55,810 bases of DNA from JAEUIZ01 sp046155605 (GTDB lineage: Bacteria; Planctomycetota; Phycisphaerae; Phycisphaerales; UBA1924), in contig JBJXFQ010000102.1 of NCBI GenBank assembly GCA_046155605.1, positions 1 through 55,810 of the forward strand. The letters run 5' to 3'. Every line of letters begins with the position of its first letter. Positions within the stretch are counted from its first letter, which is position 1. Below are positions 8,669-18,181 of this stretch, in pieces. The position numbers and the translations under genes were made by a program. A model generated the notes under the pieces. The model ran no database searches and was not told the origin of the DNA. It worked only from the letters and a program-made list of their open reading frames with translations.

Positions 8669-11600
8669 ATGATCCGCCACCTCCTCGCCGCCGTCCTCTT
8701 CCTCGCTCCCCTTTGCCACGCCCAGCCCCTCCCCACCATCGCCGAGTCCAGCGGCTACTCCGTCACCGCCTCCCACGACGACATCCAGTCCTTCCTCTCC
8801 ACCCTCACCAAACGCTCCCCGCGCGTCCGAATGTCCGAGATCGGTGCCTCCGAGCAACGCCGCCCCATCTTCCTCGCCCTCCTTGCCAATCCGCCCGTCG
8901 CCACTCCCGAAGACGCCGCCAAGTCCGGCAAACTCGTCGTCGTCCTCCTCGGCGGCATCCACCCAGGCGAGTGCGACGGCAAAGAGGCCCTCCTCGCACT
9001 CCTCCGCGACCTCGCCCTCGCCGATCCACCGCCTCCCATCCTCGATTCCCTCGTCCTCGCCTTCGTCCCCAACTACAACCCCGACGGCAACGCCAAGCTC
9101 GGCAACCACCGCCCAGGCCAAGCCGGCCCGGACCAGACCGGCGTCCGCGAGAACGCCACCGGCCTCGACCTCAACCGCGACTTCGTCAAGGTCGAAGCCC
9201 CAGAGACCCGCGCCCTCCTCCGACTCATCAACCGCGCCGATGTCGCCGCGCTCATCGACACCCACACCACCAACGGCTCCCACCACCGCTACGCCCTCAC
9301 CTTCGACGGCCCGCGACACCCACTCACCAACCCCGCCATCGCCACCCTCAATCGCTCCATCCTCACCGACGCCGCCACCGCCGCCTCAAAGGCCACGCAA
9401 CTCGACTTCTTCTGGTACGGCAACTTCGAGGCCGACCACACACGCTGGGAGACCTACCCCGCCGAGCCCCGCTACGGCGTGCAGTACATGGGCCTCCGCA
9501 ATCGCCTCGCCTTCCTCACCGAGTCCTACTCCTACGCACCCTACAAACAGCGCGTTGAATCTCAGGCCGCCTTCGTGCGCGCGCTCCTTGATCTCCTCGC
9601 CTCCCGAGCCGCCGACGTGCGCACCGCCATCCGCGACGCCGATCGCGACGCCGAACGCGGCGAAAGTCCGGTCCCGCTCCGTGCGCGCGCCAAGGCCCAC
9701 CCCGAACCCGCCGCCGTCAAGGGGTGGGTCGAAGAGCAGGTCAACGGCCGCGCCCGCGCCACCGACCAGCCCAAGGACTACGACTGCCAGGTCTTCATCG
9801 ATACCGAGACCGTGCTCGCCGTCGATCGGCCCAAGGCCTACCTCCTGCCGCTGGGCGAGGCGATCGACGGGGACGCCTCCGGGCGCGCGCTGGGCGCCCT
9901 GCAGCGCCACGGCATCAAGGTCGATGAACTCCGCGAGGACATCGAACTCGACGCCGACGAATGGACCATCGCCGAGGTGAATCGCGCCGAGCGCCCGTTC
10001 CAGGGCCATCTGACCGCGGCCGTGCGCACGTCCGAGGCCGCGCCGATTCGCGTGGTGCGCCGCGTACACGCGGGCTCGCTGCTCGTCCGCACCGATCAGA
10101 AACTCGGCGGATTGGCAGCGTATTTGCTGGAGCCCGCTGCCGCCGACGGGCTGACCACGTGGAACTTTTTCGATCACGATCTCGTCGCTGGCCGCGCGTT
10201 CCCCGTGCTGCGCCTCGCCGAGGTTCCGACGATCCTCACGCTTCCCGCCGCGGCGCTGGACGAGCCGCGCGCCGAGCGAAAGAAACTGACCTTCGAGGAA
10301 GCGTACGAGTCGGATCGTGCGCCCAACTTCACCGGCTCGCCCGCCGGCGGGTTCACCTGGCTCAACGCCGCGCACCTGCTGCAATCGCGCGACGGCAAAC
10401 TGGTTTCCGTCGAGGCGACCACCGGCCGATCGACCACGCTGCTCGATTCCTCGGCGATGACCGAGGCGCTCGCCAAGGTTCCGACCGTGGGCAAGCGTGC
10501 CGCCGACGGCCTGGCCCGCCGCGCGCTCGGTCGCCTTGATAAGTCCCGCGCCGTTGCCGTCGTCGAGCATCAGGGCGATCTGTATTCCGCGCGAACGGAC
10601 GGCAGTGAGGCCCGCCGACTCACCGCCTCGCCCGCGCGAGAAGAGATGCCCACGCTCAGCCCCGACGGTCAGTTTGTCGCCTTCGTCCGTGATAACGACC
10701 TCTGGGTCGTCGATGTCGCCACGGCCACCGAGCGCGCCCTGACCACTGGTGGCCACGACAAACTCCGCCACGGCAAGAACGACTGGGTCTATTTCGAAGA
10801 GGTGTTCAATCGCTCGTGGCAGGCCTTCTGGTGGAGCCCCGATTCCTCCCGCATCGCCTACCTCACGATCGACAGTTCGCCGGTGCCCGCGTTCACGATC
10901 GCCAACGACGCGCGCTTCGAGCAGGACGTCGAGGTCTCGCCGTACCCCAAGCCGGGGCAGCCCAATCCCATCGCGTCGCTCTCGGTCGTCACTGTCGGCG
11001 GCAGCGAGCCGGCCAAGGTCGATCTCTCCGGCTACGACCCCGCCGGGACGCTCATCATGGGCGTGGGCTGGTGGCCCGATTCCGCCGGGGGGTATGCCCT
11101 CCTCGCCAACCGCACGCAGACCTGGATCGACGTTGCCCGTTTCGGGCCTGACGGCGGCACGCCCACCACGCTCTTCCGCGAGACGACCGAGGCCTGGGTC
11201 GATGCCACCACGCCCAAGTTCCTCGACGACGGCTCGTTCCTCTTCCTCAGCGAGCGCTCCGGCTTCCGCCACATCTACCACTACGCCAAGGACGGCAAAC
11301 TGAAGCACCAACTCACCGACGGCGAGTGGGAGGTCCGCTCGATCTCGCTGGTTGACGAGAAAGCCGGCCGCGTGTTTTTCTCAGGCTGCAAGGACAGCCC
11401 GATCGCCGAGAACTTGTATCGCGTGGCGCTCGACGGCTCGGGTTTCACCCGCATTACCACCGGCCCGGGCACGCACCGCGCCGAGATCAGCCCTGACGGC
11501 GCGATGTACATCGACAGCAACTCGTCGGCGGGCAACCCGACGCGAGTCCACTTGCGGGCCGTCGATGGCGATGGCGTGCTGCGCACACTCGATACCAACC

Positions 11601-12433
11601 CCGTGCGCGACCTCGCCCGCTACGACCTCGGCAAGTTTGAAATGGTCACGATCCCGGTCGGCGATGATTTCGTGATGAACGGCAGCCTCGTCTTGCCGCC
11701 CGATTTCGACCCGACCAAGAAGTACCCGGTGTGGTTCATGACCTATGCCGGCCCGCAGTCGCCGACGGTCTTCGATTCGTGGAGCGGGCGCACCTGGGAC
11801 CACGTGCTCGCCACGGCGGGCGTCGTCGTCTTTCGCGCCGATCCGCGGGCCGCGACGTGGCAGGGCGCGAAACATGCGTGGGCCTCGTACAAACAGTTCG
11901 GCGTGCGCGAGTTGGCCGATATCGAGGCCGCCATCAACTGGCTCGCCGAGAAGCCGTGGATCGACGCGGGCCGCGTGGGCATGTCGGGTCACAGTTTCGG
12001 GGGATTCATGACTTCGTTCGCGATGACCCACAGCGGGACGTTCGCGGCGGGCATCGCCGGTGCGCCGGTGACGGATTGGGCCGATTACGACTCGATCTAC
12101 ACCGAGCGGCTCATGCAGACGCCGCAGGAAAACCCCGACGGCTATCGCGCGACAAGCGTGACGCGGGCCGCCAAGGACCTTCGCGGGCGGCTACTGCTGA
12201 TCCACGGCATGATCGACGACAACGTCCACCTCCAGAACACGACGCGGCTCGTCCGCGCCCTCCAGCAGGCCAATCGACCCTTCGAGATGATGCTCTATCC
12301 CGAATCACGCCACGGCATCGGCGGGCGACACTACCAGCGGTTGCAATACGACTTCATCAGGCGCACGGTCGGCGGACCCGAGCCAAGAACCGAGCCTTCG
12401 CCCGATGCGGCAAACGAGCGGGCCGCGCCCTAA
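8669..12433 (+). CDS. M14 zinc carboxypeptidase / S9B (DPP IV-like) peptidase fusion
   Basis: A 1254-residue secreted protein with two peptidase modules. A signal peptide (LLAAVLFLAPLCHA) is followed by an M14 domain with HPGE (Zn ligands His98 and Glu101), a DLNRDF substrate motif, His199 (DTHTTN) and candidate catalytic Glu285 (LTESYS). A linker (about 350-560) leads to a DPP IV-type beta-propeller with WSPDSSRIAYL and LSPDGQFVAFV blades. The C-terminal alpha/beta hydrolase has GHSFGG (Ser1109), DDNVH (Asp1183) and RHG (His1215). Both active sites look intact, so one polypeptide could trim peptides from both ends. The ATG at 8669 is chosen for the signal peptide. Strand composition changes near 9720, around the domain junction. 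Confidence 0.9.
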   Translation: MIRHLLAAVLFLAPLCHAQPLPTIAESSGYSVTASHDDIQSFLSTLTKRSPRVRMSEIGASEQRRPIFLALLANPPVATPEDAAKSGKLVVVLLGGIHPGECDGKEALLALLRDLALADPPPPILDSLVLAFVPNYNPDGNAKLGNHRPGQAGPDQTGVRENATGLDLNRDFVKVEAPETRALLRLINRADVAALIDTHTTNGSHHRYALTFDGPRHPLTNPAIATLNRSILTDAATAASKATQLDFFWYGNFEADHTRWETYPAEPRYGVQYMGLRNRLAFLTESYSYAPYKQRVESQAAFVRALLDLLASRAADVRTAIRDADRDAERGESPVPLRARAKAHPEPAAVKGWVEEQVNGRARATDQPKDYDCQVFIDTETVLAVDRPKAYLLPLGEAIDGDASGRALGALQRHGIKVDELREDIELDADEWTIAEVNRAERPFQGHLTAAVRTSEAAPIRVVRRVHAGSLLVRTDQKLGGLAAYLLEPAAADGLTTWNFFDHDLVAGRAFPVLRLAEVPTILTLPAAALDEPRAERKKLTFEEAYESDRAPNFTGSPAGGFTWLNAAHLLQSRDGKLVSVEATTGRSTTLLDSSAMTEALAKVPTVGKRAADGLARRALGRLDKSRAVAVVEHQGDLYSARTDGSEARRLTASPAREEMPTLSPDGQFVAFVRDNDLWVVDVATATERALTTGGHDKLRHGKNDWVYFEEVFNRSWQAFWWSPDSSRIAYLTIDSSPVPAFTIANDARFEQDVEVSPYPKPGQPNPIASLSVVTVGGSEPAKVDLSGYDPAGTLIMGVGWWPDSAGGYALLANRTQTWIDVARFGPDGGTPTTLFRETTEAWVDATTPKFLDDGSFLFLSERSGFRHIYHYAKDGKLKHQLTDGEWEVRSISLVDEKAGRVFFSGCKDSPIAENLYRVALDGSGFTRITTGPGTHRAEISPDGAMYIDSNSSAGNPTRVHLRAVDGDGVLRTLDTNPVRDLARYDLGKFEMVTIPVGDDFVMNGSLVLPPDFDPTKKYPVWFMTYAGPQSPTVFDSWSGRTWDHVLATAGVVVFRADPRAATWQGAKHAWASYKQFGVRELADIEAAINWLAEKPWIDAGRVGMSGHSFGGFMTSFAMTHSGTFAAGIAGAPVTDWADYDSIYTERLMQTPQENPDGYRATSVTRAAKDLRGRLLLIHGMIDDNVHLQNTTRLVRALQQANRPFEMMLYPESRHGIGGRHYQRLQYDFIRRTVGGPEPRTEPSPDAANERAAP

Positions 12434-12446
12434 CGCCGCGGGGTTG

Positions 12447-13562
12447 TCACTTTCGCGGTGCGTTCGCAGCATTCGCGGGACCGTGTCCCCCGCCGGCCTG
12501 GACCGCCCCGGCCAGCACCACCCACTGCGCCCGATGCGTGCCCGCGCCGGCATCGAAGACACGGTACTCGCGCGCCAAGAGCCCCTTGCCGACGAACGCC
12601 TGATCGAGGTGCAGCCACGGCGTGCGTCTGGGCCAACTGCCGCTGCGCCCCCAGCCGGCCTCGTCAAAGGCGCTGCGCATCCCGCCCACGATCTGCTCGA
12701 GCGACCCCGACCCGCGCGGCGCGTTCATGTCCCCGATGATGAGATCGGGCGTCGGGAAGCCGCTCATCTCGCCACCGATGGAGTAGTTGCCCATCTCGTC
12801 GCGTCGCACCTCGCTCCCGCTCCATGCCGCGATTGCGCCCTCCGCCCGCCGCGCCGATTCCCACCGCGCCAGCCGCCAATCCGATGGCATGTCCATGACC
12901 CACACGACGATCGGTCGCCCGACCTCCGCCGTCGCATCAACCTCGAAATACAGCGCGCGGCCGGGATCGAATCGCGTGCCTGTCGCGCCCTCGGGCGACG
13001 GCACGCCCAGCCACGCCATCCCATAGCGGCGGATCGAGCGCCGCGACACGACGAGGATGCCGCTCTCTTGCACGAGCGCGCGCGGCTCGCCGAAGGCCTC
13101 GTAGACGCGGTTCCAGGGCACGCCCATGTGCGGATTGACGAACACGGCCAGGTCGGGCTTGGTGCGCTCGAGCGTCGCGATGACGGGCTCGAGTTTGTCC
13201 ACGCCGCTGACGTTCCAGTTGAGGACGTGGAGGCCCGAACGGTCGGCACCCGTGCTCCCTGCCGAGAGCGCGTTCGGAAGCCGCCAGACGACGAGCGCCG
13301 CGTAGCCCCAGGCAAGCACGAGGCCGGCGAGCACGACGCGCCGCCGCCAGCGCCCCCACTTGGTGCCGCCCATCCACGCGAGGCCGACCGCAACGAGCCA
13401 GAGGACGGTCGCCGCGCCGAGCGCGACCTCCGTGGGCACCCAGAAAATGACCTGCGACCACGCGAACTGGTCGGTGAGCACGCGGCCGACGACCCACGCC
13501 GCCAGCACCAGCCCGCTCGCCACGGTACACGCCAGCGCCAGGATTCGCAGCATCAATCGCAT
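12447..13562 (-). CDS. membrane-anchored endonuclease/exonuclease/phosphatase (EEP) family protein
   Basis: 371 residues. Three hydrophobic segments occupy about 5-95, then an EEP domain: LHVLNWNVSGVD (metal-binding Asn strand), KPDLAVFVNPHMG, DLIIGDMNAPRGS, LHLDQAFV and a terminal His in GAGTHRAQ. This layout matches the family of membrane EEP proteins of unknown substrate (phosphodiesterase or phosphatase). A Glu normally present in the second motif is not obvious (NPHMG instead of QE/NE), so catalytic competence is uncertain. Convergent with the M14/S9 gene; divergent from the flippase. Confidence 0.8.
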   Translation of the reverse strand: MRLMLRILALACTVASGLVLAAWVVGRVLTDQFAWSQVIFWVPTEVALGAATVLWLVAVGLAWMGGTKWGRWRRRVVLAGLVLAWGYAALVVWRLPNALSAGSTGADRSGLHVLNWNVSGVDKLEPVIATLERTKPDLAVFVNPHMGVPWNRVYEAFGEPRALVQESGILVVSRRSIRRYGMAWLGVPSPEGATGTRFDPGRALYFEVDATAEVGRPIVVWVMDMPSDWRLARWESARRAEGAIAAWSGSEVRRDEMGNYSIGGEMSGFPTPDLIIGDMNAPRGSGSLEQIVGGMRSAFDEAGWGRSGSWPRRTPWLHLDQAFVGKGLLAREYRVFDAGAGTHRAQWVVLAGAVQAGGGHGPANAANAPRK

Positions 13563-13710
13563 GTGTGGTCGATCCTACCGAGCCGGCGGGCGCGCCGTCG
13601 TCTGCAACGCTTGGCGATGGCGGCGGCGATGCGGTTGTTGTCGCACGCGTCGGCCGAGGCGAACTTTCGCGTTCGTTCGCTCGTATCGATCGGCGCTTCC
13701 CGCGAGCGCT

Positions 13711-15270
13711 GTGCCTCCGTTTCCCGATAATCATGCCGGAGGCCCGACGCTGACCACTCCTGCCGCCATCACCCAGACCGCCACGGGCCCCACCGGCGTC
13801 GCCCGCCAGACCGCACGCGGATTCACCTGGCTCGCCATGCAGAGCATCGGCGAGAAGTTCGTCACCATCGGCGGGCAGTTCGTGCTGGCGCGGCTGCTCG
13901 CGCCGCAGGATTTCAAACTCGTCGCGCTCACCTACACCATCACCACCTTTGCCGCGCTGCTCCAGCAGGCGGGCCTGAGCCAGGTGCTCATCCAGCGCGC
14001 CCGCCGCTTCCACCTCTGGAGCACGCCCGCGTTCTGGATGTCGCTGGTGATCGGGATCGTCGCCGCCGGTGCCACCGTCGCCGCCGCGCCCCTCGCCGCT
14101 CGCTTCTATGCCGAGCCCGCGCTCGTCGGGCTGCTCCTCGTTGCGGCGATCCAACTCCCGATCAACGGCCTGATGACCGTGCCCGACGCCCGACTGCGCG
14201 CCGACATGCGCTTCCGCTTCCTCGCCACGCTCGGGCTCGCCGCAATCGCCTGCACCATGCTCCTCTCAGTCATCATGGCGGCGATGGGCTTCGGCGCGTT
14301 CAGTTTCATCATCCCGCCGGCGATCGTCGCGCTCCCCCGCGCCGCGGCCCTCTGGTGGTTTGTCCGGCCCGTCGTTCGTCGCCGGCCACGGCTCCGTGCG
14401 TGGCGATTCCTCCTCACCGACAGCACCTTCCTCCTGCTCGCGTCCATCGCGATGATGGCCACCTATCAGGGCGGGCAGGCGATCCTCGGGCGGATGTATC
14501 CGGCCCTCGCCGCCGCGGGAATCTACTACTTCGCCTGGAACCTCTCCGACCAGTCGCTGCGGCTGCTCGTCAATAACCTCGCTGGTGTGCTCTTCCCGGC
14601 GCTGGCCTCGCTGCGCGACCATCCCGAGCGCCAGGCCGCGGCGTTCCTTCGGGCCACCCGCGCTCTCGTCATCGTGGGCCTGCCGCTCTGCCTGCTCCAG
14701 GCCGTTGTCGCCGGGCCGCTGATCCGCGTCTTTTTCGGGCACAAATGGGACGAGGCGATTCCGGTTATGGCGGCCCTGTGCGTGGGCATGTCGGCGCGGC
14801 TGGTGCATGGTCCCTCCGAAAGCCTTCTCCAGGCCCGACGGCGCAGCGGCACGCTGCTCGTCGTCGGCGTTTGCTTTGCGACGGTCTTCCTCGGGTCTGT
14901 GTGGCTGGGCGCACACCTCGCCGGCCCGCTGCATGCCGCGACCGGTGCCGCCATCGCCGCCGGCATCTGCCTCGCGCTTCTTGGGCCGGTGATCCTTCGC
15001 GTGGCGCTCGAAAGCACGCCGAATGCCTGGTCGCAGATCGCGCGCGTCTATGCCGCCCCCACTGCCGCAGCGATCGGCGCTTTCGGCCCAACATACGCGC
15101 TCGTATCGTTCATGCCCACCACGCTGGTCGGCGACATCGCCTCGATCATCCTCGCCGGCGTTGTTTCATCGATCCTCTACACCGCGTTGATCCGCCTCAT
15201 GCTGCCGGAGCAGTGGCGTGAATTGACGTCGGGCCTCTTTGCCGCCATCCGCTCGCGATTGAAGCGATGA
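13711..15270 (+). CDS. oligosaccharide flippase / MOP-superfamily lipopolysaccharide exporter
   Basis: About 519 residues with roughly 12 hydrophobic segments and the family N-terminus RGFTWLAMQSIGEKFV and VLARLLAPQDFKLVALTYT. It probably flips lipid-linked polysaccharide repeat units across the inner membrane. The start is unclear. ATG 13837 would remove the conserved first helix. GTG 13711 has a weak ribosome site. A CTG at 13750 sits 7-8 bases after a good ggagg (13738-13742) and overlaps the stop of a 7-codon frame beginning ATG 13732. I list 13711 as the conventional choice. No glycosyltransferases are adjacent. Confidence 0.85.
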   Translation: MPPFPDNHAGGPTLTTPAAITQTATGPTGVARQTARGFTWLAMQSIGEKFVTIGGQFVLARLLAPQDFKLVALTYTITTFAALLQQAGLSQVLIQRARRFHLWSTPAFWMSLVIGIVAAGATVAAAPLAARFYAEPALVGLLLVAAIQLPINGLMTVPDARLRADMRFRFLATLGLAAIACTMLLSVIMAAMGFGAFSFIIPPAIVALPRAAALWWFVRPVVRRRPRLRAWRFLLTDSTFLLLASIAMMATYQGGQAILGRMYPALAAAGIYYFAWNLSDQSLRLLVNNLAGVLFPALASLRDHPERQAAAFLRATRALVIVGLPLCLLQAVVAGPLIRVFFGHKWDEAIPVMAALCVGMSARLVHGPSESLLQARRRSGTLLVVGVCFATVFLGSVWLGAHLAGPLHAATGAAIAAGICLALLGPVILRVALESTPNAWSQIARVYAAPTAAAIGAFGPTYALVSFMPTTLVGDIASIILAGVVSSILYTALIRLMLPEQWRELTSGLFAAIRSRLKR

Positions 15271-15285
15271 CGGGCGCTTCGTCGC

Positions 15286-16104
15286 TCACGCTTTCTTTCG
15301 CATCTCCCATACTCCGCAGCCGTAGACGCAGCCGAAACTCTTGTTCGCTGCCTCGCCGCGCCAATCGACGCCGACATGCAGTTCTCCCGCGTCGTCGATG
15401 TACGACATCCGCTCGATCTCGTAAAGTCGCTCGCCGCCCCCTCCGGTGCCGCCGCCCTCGGCCATTTCCACGACGAAGGGCACGGCAAAGACGCGGTGCG
15501 CGTCATACTCCACCCTTTGCGGCCCGATGGGCACCGATAAGTGCAGCACGCCGCCCGGCTCAAGCATCCGCCACAGGTTCCGCCAGCCCACTCGATAGCC
15601 CTCGGGTCGCACGGGGTCGCCGTAGCGTCCGAGCCCGAAATGTTCGAGCGTGTGCAGGCACGAGAGCGAGTCGGTGCAGCCGTCGAGGTCGGGCCGATCC
15701 TCCATGAGGTCTCGCTGGTGAAAGGTGATGTTGCGCGAACTGGTCCGCAGCGCGCGGATGTCGAAGACGTCGATCTGCCGGAAGGCCGCGACATGCGCGA
15801 CGAACCCATCGACGCGTGAGCCGACATCCACGTGCCGCCGCGGCGAGAGTTCGAAGACCCGCTGCGCGACCAGCAAATCCTGGTGGAAGTAGTGCCCGGT
15901 GGCGACGCCGCTCTCCTCGAAGCGATCGGCGAGGCACGGATAGAGTTTGCCGAAGGGGAACTCAGAGCCCGCCGCACCGCCCGCGGACTTCTGGCGATAC
16001 TCGCGCCGATTCCGCACGAACGGCCCCACGCCGCGCAGCGCCCGCGCCGCTTTCCGCAGGTCCAGTCCGAACAGTGCTGCCGCGCTCCCCAGCCGTTTCA
16101 ACAT
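15286..16104 (-). CDS. DUF268 family protein (SAM-methyltransferase-like)
   Basis: 272 residues. The DUF268 signature is HVDVGSRVDGFVAHVAAF followed by IDVFDIRALR, i.e. a degenerate Rossmann motif I and acidic motif II. Then come LSCLHTLEHFGLGRYGD and GWRNLWRMLEPGGVLHLSVP, both methyltransferase-like. Family function is not established; members are often found in polysaccharide loci, which fits the convergent flippase. There is no signal peptide. Confidence 0.8.
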   Translation of the reverse strand: MLKRLGSAAALFGLDLRKAARALRGVGPFVRNRREYRQKSAGGAAGSEFPFGKLYPCLADRFEESGVATGHYFHQDLLVAQRVFELSPRRHVDVGSRVDGFVAHVAAFRQIDVFDIRALRTSSRNITFHQRDLMEDRPDLDGCTDSLSCLHTLEHFGLGRYGDPVRPEGYRVGWRNLWRMLEPGGVLHLSVPIGPQRVEYDAHRVFAVPFVVEMAEGGGTGGGGERLYEIERMSYIDDAGELHVGVDWRGEAANKSFGCVYGCGVWEMRKKA

Positions 16105-16173
16105 ACGACGCTCCAGTAAAGGCGAGAGGGTAGCGATGCGAAGCGGAGGGCTCGTTTGATGGAAGCGGATCGC

Positions 16174-17163
16174 TCAGTTGATCGCGGCATCCACGCATCC
16201 CGCCGCGCCAACGACGCAACTGACGATGCCGTTGAGCGTGAAGAACGCCATGTCCAGCCCCGCCTCGCCCCGCCGCGCCAGCACGACGTGCTCCATCACC
16301 AGGAGCGCGCCCGCCAGCACGACCGCCCCGCCGAAGATGGGCCCCAGCGTCCCATCCGAGAGCCACGCGCCGACGAGGAACAGCAAGGCCATAGCGTGCA
16401 GCCCGCGGCTCACCAGGATCGCGCCCCGCGCACCAAGCCGAGCCGGAATGCTCCGCAGCCCCTCGCGCCGATCCACCTCGATGTCCTGCAGCGCGTAGAT
16501 GATGTCAAAGCCCGCCACCCACGCCGCCACCATGAGCGCGAGCATCCACACCGACGGCACGCTCGGCGGCCACAGCGGCTCGATCACGCTCGACGGGTTC
16601 ACCGCGATCGCCGCCGCCACGGGTGACGCCGCCAGCGCCACCCCCAGCACCACATGGCAGAGGGCCGTGAACCGCTTCGTGAGCGAATACAACGCGATCC
16701 ACGCCAGCACCGGGAGCGACAGCAGCGCCGGCCAGCGATTGCCAAAGAACGCCCAGAAGAGCGATGTCGCGCCGACGAATGCAACCGCGGCGGCGAACGC
16801 GACGACCCATCCGCTCGCGGCGCTCACCCGCCCCGAAGCGAAGGCCCGCTTCGCCGTGCGCGGGTTGGCCGCGTCGATGTGGCGATCCACCAGCCGATTG
16901 ACGAGCATGGCCCAGGTCCGCGCCGCGACCATGCACACCACGATGATCGCGAGTTGACCCACGAACCCCCAAACGCCGGGCCACGCCGACTTCCGCGCCA
17001 GAAACGCTCCGAGCAACGCGAACGGCAGGGCGAAGACGGAGTGTGCAAGTTTGATGTCGCGCGCCATCGCGCCAAGCCGCGACCACGCGGACTGCGCAGC
17101 CGGTGCGAGCGCACCCGTCGGACCAGCCACGCCGAGCATCCCCGCCCCCTGATCGCTCGGCAT
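16174..17163 (-). CDS. ubiA: UbiA-family prenyltransferase (4-hydroxybenzoate polyprenyltransferase)
   Basis: 329 residues and about eight or nine membrane helices. Both Asp-rich motifs are present: NRLVDRHIDAANPRTAKR (NxxxDxxxD) and DIIYALQDIEVDRREG (DxxxD), which bind Mg-prenyl diphosphate. The likely reaction is transfer of a polyprenyl chain to an aromatic acid in ubiquinone or menaquinone synthesis; the exact acceptor is not proven. The ATG at 17163 overlaps the stop of the upstream DUF1223 gene (TAATG), indicating translational coupling. A longer reading from 17181 is less likely. Confidence 0.88.
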   Translation of the reverse strand: MPSDQGAGMLGVAGPTGALAPAAQSAWSRLGAMARDIKLAHSVFALPFALLGAFLARKSAWPGVWGFVGQLAIIVVCMVAARTWAMLVNRLVDRHIDAANPRTAKRAFASGRVSAASGWVVAFAAAVAFVGATSLFWAFFGNRWPALLSLPVLAWIALYSLTKRFTALCHVVLGVALAASPVAAAIAVNPSSVIEPLWPPSVPSVWMLALMVAAWVAGFDIIYALQDIEVDRREGLRSIPARLGARGAILVSRGLHAMALLFLVGAWLSDGTLGPIFGGAVVLAGALLVMEHVVLARRGEAGLDMAFFTLNGIVSCVVGAAGCVDAAIN

Positions 17164-17969
17164 TATCGCGGCACCTCGCACTCAGCCGCGCCGAGCACGC
17201 GTCGCGTCTGCACATCCTGGATCACGATGGCGACGCCAAGCATCGACACCGATGCATCGGCCGGGATCGTGAGCGTCAGTTTCCCTTCGGCCCGGGCGGG
17301 CTCCGAGGCCATCGCGCGGACCACGCGGTCGTGCCGCAGCGTCTTGCCGGAGTTCTCGCCCGCCTTGACCTGCGTCGAGAGGCCGTCCTCGACCAGGAAC
17401 GCCCACGCCACAGCACCCGAGGGCACCGTCGGAGCCGCATAGTCGATCGTCAGCGTCCGGGGCTTTGGCGGCGTCTCTTTCGCATCGGGCTCGAGCGTCG
17501 CCCTCGCCGTCACTTCCGTCGCCGCGACCGTTTGGCGCGCGACGCGGATCGCTCGATAGACCTTTTCCTCGTCCGATCCGATGCACTCCGTCGTGCCGTT
17601 AACCACGACCTGGGGCGTGTAGACGCTCTCCTTTCTCATGGCCGCGGCATAGTCGCGTTGCCGCTTCGTCGCATCGGCGCTTCCGAACCGATCGGGCCAG
17701 CCGAGGCGATCCCAATAGTCCACGTGAAACGTGAGCAGGATCACGCCCGTCCCGCGCTTTCGCTCTGCCGCGTTGATCTTTGACATCAGTTCATCCGCGG
17801 GCGGGCAACTGCTGCACCCCTCCGATGTGAACAACTCAACCACCGCGATGCCTTTCGTCTCTTCGCCCGGCCGTGCCGGACCTTGGAGCGCGCTCACGCC
17901 CGGTTGCCCCATGGCCCGCAGACAGAGCCCCAGAACCAAGAGGCACGCGATGTACTTTCCGATCATCAT
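17163..17969 (-). CDS. DUF1223 thioredoxin-fold secreted protein
   Basis: 268 residues with an N-terminal signal sequence (IACLLVLGLCLRAMG). The DUF1223 core has VVELFTSEGCSSCPPADEL, a thioredoxin-like CxxC motif, followed by LTFHVDYWDRLGWPDRF and YTPQVVVNGTTECIG. The family is probably redox-active, but substrates are unknown. Its stop overlaps the ubiA start by one base. Two adjacent ATGs (17969, 17966) could serve as start. Confidence 0.88.
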   Translation of the reverse strand: MMIGKYIACLLVLGLCLRAMGQPGVSALQGPARPGEETKGIAVVELFTSEGCSSCPPADELMSKINAAERKRGTGVILLTFHVDYWDRLGWPDRFGSADATKRQRDYAAAMRKESVYTPQVVVNGTTECIGSDEEKVYRAIRVARQTVAATEVTARATLEPDAKETPPKPRTLTIDYAAPTVPSGAVAWAFLVEDGLSTQVKAGENSGKTLRHDRVVRAMASEPARAEGKLTLTIPADASVSMLGVAIVIQDVQTRRVLGAAECEVPR

Positions 17970-18181
17970 GCTCCGCTCCCGACGGCCGAAACGCGCGACT
18001 CCTTCGCGGCTAGCGGCCCGTGTATTTGAGGCGCGCCGATCGTCAGCGGCATGGTCTTGCCGTACACGGCCCGAACTGCGGCCGCCTTGCGTTTCTTTCG
18101 CTTTTCGTTACGCTGCAACCCCCCGCCCGCCAGGGCGAATGGACTTGCCGAAACACCCCCACGATTCAACTGGAGGCTCTC

